Below the pieces are notes generated by a model. That model ran no database searches. It was not told the origin of the DNA and worked only from the letters and a program-made list of their open reading frames with translations. The translations under genes and the position numbers were made by a program. Shown here piece by piece: positions 18,929 through 25,899 of a stretch of 64,000 nt of DNA. Every line of letters starts with the position of its first letter. Within the stretch, counting starts at the first letter, position 1. Source of the stretch: Bacteroidota bacterium (GTDB lineage: Bacteria; Bacteroidota; Ignavibacteria; Kryptoniales; JAKASW01); contig JAJZNW010000001.1 in the NCBI GenBank assembly GCA_021811615.1, positions 29,794 through 93,793 on the forward strand, written 5' to 3'.

Positions 18929-20305
18929 TTGAAACGATCGCTTACATTATCGATAATCATATTAAGCCTGTTTTTTGTAAACACCCGACTCGAAGCGAAA
19001 CCGTCTCGCGATTCCGGGCCAAGTATCGGGCTCACACTTATTCCCCCCTCGCCTGTAACTACCCAGATAAGAGAAGACGTTCGCGGAGCAGTGTGGAACC
19101 ATTCGAAAGAGACCAGGAAATACGAGGTGACTATCTACCTCGACTCGGAGAAACATGGGAATCTACTGCGAAGTGAGTGGCTAACCATACGTCCGAAGTC
19201 CGCGGCGGGAGTCAGGTACATCATGCCGACCAGAGACAAGGCAGGGCATCACCGGATTATCATGGTGGTGAAGTCGGACGGAAAAACAATGCGCATCGAG
19301 CAGAACCTGACGATCATTGCCTCAAAGTTCCGCTCGACAGAGCGTATCGGAGGTGCGTGGGTTGGAATTACTCATTGGAGCGAGAAGGAAGGAAGGCATT
19401 GGAACGCCCAGATCAAAAAGATGACGGATGCCGATTGGAGGCAGCTTGTCCGGGGGATGCACGGCGTCGGGATGAACGTGATCGTGATACAGCAGGTATT
19501 CGAGAACCAGGTCTATGATTACGAAGACTCGATTATCACCCTGCACGGCTACAAGGGGCTGGCTTACTATCCTTCGAAACTCTATCCGGGTCGCATGAAG
19601 ATTACCGCCAAAGGCCCGATCGGTGCGATACTCACTGAGGCGGACAAGCTCGGGATGCATGTCTTTCTCGGCGTCGGGATGTATGCATGGTTCGACTACT
19701 CGCATCCTTCGCTCGTCTGGCATGAAAAAGTGGCGAAGGAGCTCTGGGGGCTTTACGGCTACCACCCTTCGTTTTACGGCTGGTACATCAGCGAAGAGGG
19801 AGACGGAAGCCTCGGGGATTCCACGCACCGGAGCCAGATGGTGCGATTCTTCAAGGAATTCACCCCGTATGTCCACAGTATGGCTCCCGGGAAGCCGGTT
19901 ATGCTGGCGACCAATTGCTGGCACCTGCTCGGGGCACAAAGCACTTATCTTAAACTCCTTCCTAACGTGGATATCCTGTGTCCGTTTGCGTTCGCGCGCA
20001 TGCCGAAGGGTGACGAGACGGGCGCTCAGGCCGCCGCTCTCCTTGGTCGACTTTGTAAAGAGAGCGGTACGCACATGTGGCTCGACATGGAGGCTTTTGT
20101 CTTCGATAAAGAGGGAGGCCTGATCCCGCGCCCGATCTCCGGCATCATGAGCGACATGCATAAGTACACGAGGTTTGAGGAAACTCTCTGCTATCAGTAT
20201 CCCGGCCTCCTTACCGCGCCTGACGCAGCAGTCAGGCTCGGAGGTGAGCCCGCAGTCAAGCTTTATCTCGAATACCAGAAATACCTGCGGAGCTTGCCGA
20301 GATGA
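18929..20305 (+). CDS. secreted DUF4434-like putative glycoside hydrolase
   Basis: About 458 residues from a TTG at 18929, chosen because GGAGG lies five bases upstream and a signal peptide (KRSLTLSIIILSLFFVNTRLEA) begins there; the track start at 18893 has no such site. Residues 25-140 look like a beta-sandwich with Arg/Lys-rich strands. From about 145 the pattern is a TIM barrel (GGAWVGITHWSEKEGRHWN, GMHVFLGVGMYAW, FYGWYISEEGDGS, VDILCPFAF), as in DUF4434 proteins, which belong to the glycoside hydrolase-like superfamily. The acidic pair in WYISEEGD is a candidate active site. Substrate unknown. It may be an outlier of the glycan region that starts further right. Confidence 0.72.
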   Translation: MKRSLTLSIIILSLFFVNTRLEAKPSRDSGPSIGLTLIPPSPVTTQIREDVRGAVWNHSKETRKYEVTIYLDSEKHGNLLRSEWLTIRPKSAAGVRYIMPTRDKAGHHRIIMVVKSDGKTMRIEQNLTIIASKFRSTERIGGAWVGITHWSEKEGRHWNAQIKKMTDADWRQLVRGMHGVGMNVIVIQQVFENQVYDYEDSIITLHGYKGLAYYPSKLYPGRMKITAKGPIGAILTEADKLGMHVFLGVGMYAWFDYSHPSLVWHEKVAKELWGLYGYHPSFYGWYISEEGDGSLGDSTHRSQMVRFFKEFTPYVHSMAPGKPVMLATNCWHLLGAQSTYLKLLPNVDILCPFAFARMPKGDETGAQAAALLGRLCKESGTHMWLDMEAFVFDKEGGLIPRPISGIMSDMHKYTRFEETLCYQYPGLLTAPDAAVRLGGEPAVKLYLEYQKYLRSLPR

Positions 20306-20340
20306 ACTGTACGCCATTCCGGCTTGGCGAACTGTAATTG

Positions 20341-21063
20341 ATGGACAAGCAGCTTAATCTCGACGGTGTGGTGATAGACGTCGTCGTCAAGAGGATCAGG
20401 AATATCCGCCTCGGCGTCTTTCCTCCCGACGGGCAGGTCAGGCTTTCGGTACCTCACGGAATGAATCCCGAGATCGCGAAGGCGTTCGCGGTCTCCAAAC
20501 TCCCTTGGATAAAGAAGCACCAGGCGCGGTTGAAGGAACTCGCATCCCATATGTCTCGCGCGTTTCTTGACGGCGAGATTCACTACCTCTTCGGCAGAGA
20601 GTATACTCTGAAGATCGTTGAAAGCCGCGGAGCAGTCGGAGTGAAGTTGAACGGACCGGACATCGAGCTTCAAATCAGGAAAAATACCGGTACCGCCAAC
20701 CGGGAAAGGATAATGAACGAGTGGTACAGGAACGAAATGAAGATGGTTGTTCCTGTGTTGCTGAGGACGTGGGAGAATCGGATAGGCGTTTCCGCTTCCG
20801 GCTGGGGATTAAGATCTATGCGGACGAGATGGGGATCGTGCAACCCGAGAACGGGGAAAATCTGGATCAGTCTCGAACTCGCAAAAAGGGAAAAGATATA
20901 CCTGGAATATGTCATCGTCCACGAGCTTGTGCATTTACTGGAACGGCATCACAACGAAAACTTCAAGAAGTACATGGATAGGTTTATCCCTGAATGGCGG
21001 CGATACAGGGATGAGCTGAACTCGCCGATTGACGAGGTGCGAAACGGCAGCCAAAAACCGTAA
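20341..21063 (+). CDS. YgjP-like (M48-related) metallopeptidase domain protein
   Basis: A 240-residue cytoplasmic protein of the YgjP/DUF45 family. The zinc motif HELVHLLERHH is at 194-204, and the upstream RWGSCNPRTGKIWISLEL block is the other family hallmark. The N-terminal part (IRLGVFPPDGQVRLSVPHGM) is the usual beta-rich segment. Members are predicted metal-dependent hydrolases, often near restriction genes, but none is seen here. The start could be the TTG at 20338 or the ATG at 20341; the ATG is more likely. It follows the DUF4434 gene by 35 bases. Confidence 0.88.
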   Translation: MDKQLNLDGVVIDVVVKRIRNIRLGVFPPDGQVRLSVPHGMNPEIAKAFAVSKLPWIKKHQARLKELASHMSRAFLDGEIHYLFGREYTLKIVESRGAVGVKLNGPDIELQIRKNTGTANRERIMNEWYRNEMKMVVPVLLRTWENRIGVSASGWGLRSMRTRWGSCNPRTGKIWISLELAKREKIYLEYVIVHELVHLLERHHNENFKKYMDRFIPEWRRYRDELNSPIDEVRNGSQKP

Positions 21064-21548
21064 GAAGCACTGAGGATGGTGTGGCTGAAGGCGCCGCTGT
21101 CCTCGCGGCCCGGATGATGTCGGTCGGTGTCCCGGCACAATGGATTGAATTTCGAAGAGGTCGATCCATGGAGGGACTGAACGTTTGACTTCGTGGAAAA
21201 TCGGATATGGAATGAAACACGCGCAAGTGTTATAATGACGGCGAATCGTTCCGCAATTCTCACTCCTCTAGCTGATTCCAATTCACCGGACTACGGTTCA
21301 CATCGCACCTAACCTTCACCATAAATCTGGAGGAAGAGAAGCACCAGAAGTATAGTACCGGGTATTTCGTGCCGGTATCAAGAGAGTATTCGCCCTCCGT
21401 AGTTTCCAATCCGAAAGAATACCGCCCAGCCGGACGCGTGGCCCACCGGGCAAACCGTCATACACTTGCCCGGTAGTCGAGTCTTCCTCCACCGGGAGCC
21501 TCTCCGGGCAAGAAATTTCAGCGGCTGAACTTCCTGACAAGAAAACAC

Positions 21549-21577
21549 TTGACATTACGGAAGATGTTTTGAATATT
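21549..21577 (+). promoter_or_regulatory. candidate promoter of the DeoR/glycan operon
   Basis: TTGACA at 21549-21554 and AATATT at 21572-21577 are 17 bases apart, about 105 bases before the regulator start and in an abruptly AT-rich stretch. The match is to the general sigma-70 pattern; promoters in this phylum often differ, so the call is tentative. Confidence 0.4.
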
Positions 21578-21580
21578 ATG

Positions 21581-21606
21581 CAAACAAAACGAAAGTAAAC
21601 GAAACC
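21581..21606 (+). promoter_or_regulatory. tandem AAACGAAA repeats, candidate DeoR/AgaR operator
   Basis: CAAACAAAAC, GAAAGTAAAC and GAAACC together give two in-phase copies of AAACGAAA (21587 and 21597, period 10) plus a degenerate first copy. The reverse complement, TTTCGTTT, matches the repeated unit reported for operators of the AgaR branch of the DeoR family. It lies just downstream of the candidate -10 element and about 75 bases before the DeoR gene. Confidence 0.5.
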
Positions 21607-21681
21607 ATAGGAAAGCTTTTTTTGACCAAAACGATACAATGTGAAAATCGCGGCGTGGAAACAACCTGGTGAGGGGAAATC

Positions 21682-22464
21682 ATGAAACAACAGAACCACG
21701 ATAAGATTTTTCAGGAAGAGCGAATCCAGGAGATCATGAAGATACTCGAGAGGGAAGATCGGGTATTGATCAACGATCTCTGCGAGAACTTCAACACGAC
21801 CCCTGTGACGATCCGTAAGGATCTTGATCTGCTCGAGAAGCAGGGAGTTTTGAAGAGGACGCATGGAGGAGCCATCCTGCACAAGCCGCTTTTCCGCGGA
21901 CTCGCGTTGAACGAGAAGGAGAAGCTGAATTCGGATGAGAAGGAGCGAATCGCGGAGGAGGCGGTTAAGATGATCAACGAAGGTGATGTGATCATACTCG
22001 ATTCCGGTTCCACCACAACTTTCCTGGCCAGAAAGATGAAGGGTATGAAAGGAGTTACCGTCATTACAAACGCGGTCAACATCGCCCTCGAACTCGCCGA
22101 CAGCGATCTGGAAGTGATACTGACAGGAGGGGCGCTTCAGAAAAACTCGTCGACGCTGGTCGGCCCCCTTGCCGATGAGATGTTGAAGAAGATCTCTGCC
22201 GATAAACTCTTCCATGGTGTCGACGGCATCGACTACGATCTGGGACTTACCACGCCGGATATCGTCGAGGCGAATACAAGCCGGGTCATGATGGGGCGCG
22301 CGGGTGAAAATATCCTCCTCGTCGACTCGTCGAAATTCGGCAGGCGGAGTCTCGGCGTCATCTGTAAAATCGAAGATATAGATAAAATGATCACCACCAG
22401 AAAAATGAGCAAAACCGAGCTGAAGAAGCTCAACGATCTGAATCTCGAAGTAATAATAGTGTAA
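21682..22464 (+). CDS. DeoR/AgaR-family transcriptional regulator
   Basis: A 260-residue regulator. The N-terminal winged helix (EERIQEIMKILEREDRVLINDLCENFNTTPVTIRKDLDLLEKQGVLKRTHGGA) is diagnostic of the DeoR family. The sugar-phosphate sensor domain follows, with DSGSTTTFLARKM, VITNAVNIALEL, LTGGAL and the final VDSSKFGRRSL block. Such proteins usually repress a sugar catabolic operon until a phosphorylated sugar binds. GAGGGG precedes the ATG. It heads a run of sugar genes, and tandem AAACGAAA repeats lie upstream, so auto- and operon control is likely. The amino-sugar enzymes downstream suggest an amino-sugar phosphate as ligand. Confidence 0.94.
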   Translation: MKQQNHDKIFQEERIQEIMKILEREDRVLINDLCENFNTTPVTIRKDLDLLEKQGVLKRTHGGAILHKPLFRGLALNEKEKLNSDEKERIAEEAVKMINEGDVIILDSGSTTTFLARKMKGMKGVTVITNAVNIALELADSDLEVILTGGALQKNSSTLVGPLADEMLKKISADKLFHGVDGIDYDLGLTTPDIVEANTSRVMMGRAGENILLVDSSKFGRRSLGVICKIEDIDKMITTRKMSKTELKKLNDLNLEVIIV

Positions 22465-22479
22465 GAACAAGAGGAACCA

Positions 22480-23418
22480 ATGGGCGAAAAAGAAGCACAG
22501 AAACGCGAATACCCCCGGTTATCTGAGGACAAAGTTATCATAAGAGGCGACCAAGGAAAGTGGGACGCCGATAAGGTTCACACCCTTTCTGTCGTCGAAG
22601 CGAATAAGGACGGTTACCGTTATTGGGGGTATTACGCTTTGTGCAACTATGGCGGAAGTCCTGATGTCAGGCAGGGCGGCCTCATCAGAAGCAACGATCT
22701 CACGAAATGGGACAAGTACGAAGGCAATCCGATTATCAAAAAGGACTGCAGGTGGCCGACGGTGATTCTGGCGAATTCGGTCTTCCATATGTTCTATGCC
22801 GAATACGATGCAAACAATGACAGCCAGATAGTCATGCTGACCAGCAGGGACGGCATCGATTTCGGAAACAAGACCGTGGTGGTACCGAGGGAACTGGGCA
22901 GGCAGAACCAGAACCCCTTCGCTTTCTACAACAAGGAAGACGGTTACTATTATCTCGCCTACTACAGCGGCATCGAGGCAAGCAATGACAAACCCCTGAT
23001 AGGAAGAGACGGTGTCGTCCAGAAGAAGGGTGTTGCCAGCGTAAAGAACGTCTGGCAGATCAAACTCAAGAAGAGCAAGGATATCGCCGGGCTTAAAGAT
23101 GCACAGCCGAAAGTCCTCATGACCGCGGACTATACAGTCGCCTCCCCTTCGATCATCTTTTACAACAACAGGTATCTCCTCCTCGTTGAGGCCATCAAGG
23201 AAGGAATGTGGGACGGCAAATGGGTGACGCTTGCGTATGAGAGCGGCAGGATTGACGGCGGCTACACAGAACTGAGCGGCAACCCGCTTCTGCCGGATAA
23301 CGACGCCTGTGCTTTCCAGCATATCTTCGACGGTCAACTCTACATCTTCTATTCACACTGTCTCGATATTGAAAACTGGTATTGGGAGATAAGGTCCGTA
23401 AAAGGAGGAGCGAAGTAA
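22480..23418 (+). CDS. five-bladed beta-propeller glycosidase-like protein (GH43/GH32 superfamily)
   Basis: A 312-residue protein starting 15 bases after the DeoR stop, with AGAGG before the ATG. No signal peptide is present, so it should be cytoplasmic. Repeating blade-like segments are visible: RQGGLIRSNDLTKWDKYEGNPII, VFHMFYAEYDANNDSQIVMLTSRDGIDF, YYYLAYYSG, RYLLLVEAI and QLYIFYSHCLD. These are the style of the GH43/GH32/GH68/GH117 five-bladed propellers and of GH130 phosphorylases. I cannot place it in one GH family; a cytoplasmic location would suit a phosphorylase or an intracellular exo-enzyme. Its position in the regulated operon implies a role in processing an imported sugar. Confidence 0.72.
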   Translation: MGEKEAQKREYPRLSEDKVIIRGDQGKWDADKVHTLSVVEANKDGYRYWGYYALCNYGGSPDVRQGGLIRSNDLTKWDKYEGNPIIKKDCRWPTVILANSVFHMFYAEYDANNDSQIVMLTSRDGIDFGNKTVVVPRELGRQNQNPFAFYNKEDGYYYLAYYSGIEASNDKPLIGRDGVVQKKGVASVKNVWQIKLKKSKDIAGLKDAQPKVLMTADYTVASPSIIFYNNRYLLLVEAIKEGMWDGKWVTLAYESGRIDGGYTELSGNPLLPDNDACAFQHIFDGQLYIFYSHCLDIENWYWEIRSVKGGAK

Positions 23419-23740
23419 GCTCCTTTGACTTGGGCGCGGCCGGATGTTCACGGCTATCCGCCGCCAGGTGATGCAACATACTGAACGAAACCTATTATTT
23501 GAAAAATGAAGCAGCACAAATTGACAAGACAATTCGTTTCTGAACCACGGGGTTCTCTCTCGTCCCTTCGAGCTCATGCTGCGGCGAAGTCTGCCCGGTC
23601 ATCCGAGTATCCTGTTCTTTCAGCTGAAAGGTTTGTCATGCGGAGCGCTGACGACTCGGAGGCCTACTGCATGGCCGGAGTCTCCGCCGTCATGACCGCA
23701 ATTGATCCTGCTCGGAATCAACAACGGCAAAGGGATAAGC
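23419..23740. other. intergenic gap within the DeoR operon region
   Basis: About 320 bases without a convincing gene. Near 23484 there is AACGAAACC followed by an AT-rich stretch, reminiscent of one copy of the repeat before the DeoR gene, so a second regulated start may lie here. No terminator-like hairpin with a T run is seen. Confidence 0.4.
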
Positions 23741-24793
23741 ATGAATAAATTTGTCACAGAAATTTTCTCCCAACCTGAATCTCTCGATAAAACATTGGAC
23801 TATTACCTCAGCCATGAAGGAAGAGAGAAACTTAAGTCGGTAAAAGAGCTGATTGGAAAGGGAGAATACAAGAAGGTTGTCTTTACCGGTATGGGGAGCT
23901 CGTATTTTGCCAGCTATGCCGCTTCGTGCTTTTTCAACAGGCTGGGAATCCAGGCATATGCTATCAACACAAATGAACTCCTTTACTACCATTTCTCGGT
24001 AATTACACGCGATACCCTCGTCGTGTGCTTGTCTCAGTCGGGCGAAAGTGCGGAGATAGTAAAGCTTATTCAGAAATTACCCGACGGTAAGCGTTTCATC
24101 GGCGTGACGAACGAGGAGCACGGGACTCTGGCTAAGAAAGCGGGGATCACCCTTCTGAGCAAGGCCGGCGTCGAAAAGATGACCTCCACGAAGACTTACA
24201 CCGCTATAATTCTCGTCATGTGCATCCTGGGATGGTTTCTCACCGACAGCTGGAACGACGAAAAGGCGGCCAAGATCAGGCAGCTGGTTCCCGGAACGGA
24301 AAAGCTTCTGAATAGATACAAAGACTCGATCGGCGAAGAGCTCGCCTTCCTCGGCGACATAGAATTTCTCCAGTTTATCGGAAGAGGCCCATCTTACGCT
24401 TCTGCACTTCAGAGCGAATTGATGTTCAAGGAAGCCGCGAAGATAGCGGCGTCGGGAACGATGGGAGGAGAATTCAGGCACGGCCCGATGGAGATGGTGA
24501 AACCGGGATTTAAATCGATACTCTTCGTCGCCGAAGGGAGCACTTACAACCAGAGCATAAGGATGGCGGCAGATATCTCACGGTTCCAGGGAAAGGTTCT
24601 GATCATCACCAACAAAGATCCGAGGCTGACCGACTCAAACGTTCGCGTAATTGTCGCAGATCAGCCCGATGAATACCTGTTTGTCGTTCAAAGCATAATC
24701 CCTGTCCAGCTCATGGTGAACGAGCTCGGGCTTTCCAACGGTACCACACCCGGTGATTTCATTCACGGCGGCAAAATCACCGTCGACGAGTAA
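23741..24793 (+). CDS. double-SIS-domain sugar-phosphate isomerase/deaminase
   Basis: A 350-residue protein. The ATG at 23741 has AGGGA seven bases upstream; the track start at 23702 extends into the leader. Two SIS domains are visible. The first has VVFTGMGSSYFASYAA and the phosphosugar-binding CLSQSGESAEIV; the second has LQFIGRGPSYASALQSELMFKEAAKI and GGEFRHGPMEMVKPG, the GlmS C-terminal-domain signature with its catalytic-region Glu and His. The GlmS glutaminase half is absent, so it is of the AgaS/FrlB/NagB-II kind, converting an amino-sugar phosphate or related ketosamine phosphate. It sits between the propeller protein and the ROK kinase. Confidence 0.88.
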   Translation: MNKFVTEIFSQPESLDKTLDYYLSHEGREKLKSVKELIGKGEYKKVVFTGMGSSYFASYAASCFFNRLGIQAYAINTNELLYYHFSVITRDTLVVCLSQSGESAEIVKLIQKLPDGKRFIGVTNEEHGTLAKKAGITLLSKAGVEKMTSTKTYTAIILVMCILGWFLTDSWNDEKAAKIRQLVPGTEKLLNRYKDSIGEELAFLGDIEFLQFIGRGPSYASALQSELMFKEAAKIAASGTMGGEFRHGPMEMVKPGFKSILFVAEGSTYNQSIRMAADISRFQGKVLIITNKDPRLTDSNVRVIVADQPDEYLFVVQSIIPVQLMVNELGLSNGTTPGDFIHGGKITVDE

Positions 24794-24864
24794 CCCATCG
24801 AAAAATTGCCACGAGAGAAACATGTACATGCCAATAAATCCGTTCAATACAAGGGAGAGAAGAA

Positions 24865-25779
24865 TTGACCGGTGAACTACTGATCGGAGTCGATTTCGGG
24901 GGGACGAAGATCCTCACCGGGGCGATGACGGCGGAAGGCGAAGTGGTTTGTGATCCGGTTAAGCTTCCGACGAACGGTGGCGACGCTCCGGAGAAAATCA
25001 TCGGCAGAGTCACCGCTTCCATCGACGAGGTTCTCGCCAAAACCGGGGCGGAGAGGGAAGATGTTGCAGGAATCGGGATGGGAGTTACCGGTCCCATCGA
25101 CATCAAGGGCGGTAGAATACTCGAATGTCCGCAGCTCCCCACGCTGCACTTCTATCCGCTGAAAAAAATGATAGAAGAACGTTATGAGCGCCCTGTACAT
25201 ATGAACAACGATGCGAACTGTCTCATCTATGGCGAGACGCTTTTCGGAAGCGGAGTCGGGATGAAGAATGTCGTCGGTTTCACTCTCGGAACGGGCGTCG
25301 GATGTGCGATAATTCTCGACGGGAAGATATTCGCAGGGAACACTGAGTCCGCTGGCGAGATATGGCCCTCTCCCTACCGTGACGGGACGATAGAGGATCT
25401 CGTTTCCGGTTCAGGAATTTCTACTATCTACAGAAGAATAACGGGCTGCGACAAGACCGCACTCGAGATCTCGACGCTTGCAGAAAAAGGGGACAACGGC
25501 GCTCTCGCCACATGGGAGGAATTCGGCCGTCACCTGTCCGTCGCGATGTCCTGGGCCGTCAACATCATAGATCCGGAAGTGGTGATACTCGGCGGATCGA
25601 TCGCGAACGCCTTCAAATTTTTCGGCCCTTCCATGGAAAGAAATTTTCGAAGACATGTCTGCCCGACTCCTGCGAGTCAGACCAGGGTCGTTTGCGCGAA
25701 ACTTGGCGCGAATGCGGGATTCATTGGAGCCGCCGCCCTGGCACTACAAAAAACCGAAATCGGGCAGAAGCATAAGTGA
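24865..25779 (+). CDS. ROK-family sugar kinase lacking the zinc-finger motif
   Basis: A 304-residue kinase-type protein. TTG start supported by AAGGGAG seven bases upstream. Visible elements are the phosphate-1 loop GVDFGGTKI, the catalytic Asp region MNNDANC, and the second phosphate loop GFTLGTGVGCAII. ROK kinases phosphorylate glucose, GlcNAc, ManNAc or allose. Most carry a CxCGxxGCxE zinc site after the GE(I/L/F)G motif, but here the stretch reads AGEIWPSPYRDGTIEDLVSGSG, with no cysteines. It has no helix-turn-helix, so it is an enzyme, not a repressor. With the SIS protein it would convert an imported sugar to its 6-phosphate form. Confidence 0.9.
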   Translation: MTGELLIGVDFGGTKILTGAMTAEGEVVCDPVKLPTNGGDAPEKIIGRVTASIDEVLAKTGAEREDVAGIGMGVTGPIDIKGGRILECPQLPTLHFYPLKKMIEERYERPVHMNNDANCLIYGETLFGSGVGMKNVVGFTLGTGVGCAIILDGKIFAGNTESAGEIWPSPYRDGTIEDLVSGSGISTIYRRITGCDKTALEISTLAEKGDNGALATWEEFGRHLSVAMSWAVNIIDPEVVILGGSIANAFKFFGPSMERNFRRHVCPTPASQTRVVCAKLGANAGFIGAAALALQKTEIGQKHK

Positions 25780-25899
25780 AAATCTCATGAGCAAGTTTAC
25801 CGGAATGCTCGTCTCTGCAATCCCTTTCCGAGCCCCGGTTTTGATTTGAAAAATAGACGAAGATACTCTCAACGAGCCAAATCACCGAAGGAGAGAATG

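Larger units (their letters stand above)
21064..21681. other. intergenic region upstream of the DeoR regulator
   Basis: About 620 bases without a convincing gene. The left part is GC-rich and contains inverted-repeat patches around CCACCGGG and CCCGG but no clear terminator. The right 130 bases are AT-rich and hold the candidate promoter and tandem repeats listed separately. Confidence 0.5.

Noticed and set aside
21316-22470. 384-aa minus-strand ORF opposite the DeoR gene
   Set aside because: The plus strand encodes a textbook DeoR protein with a good ribosome site.
23506-23748. 80-aa ORF before the SIS-domain gene
   Set aside because: It overlaps the true SIS start and has no ribosome site or family resemblance.
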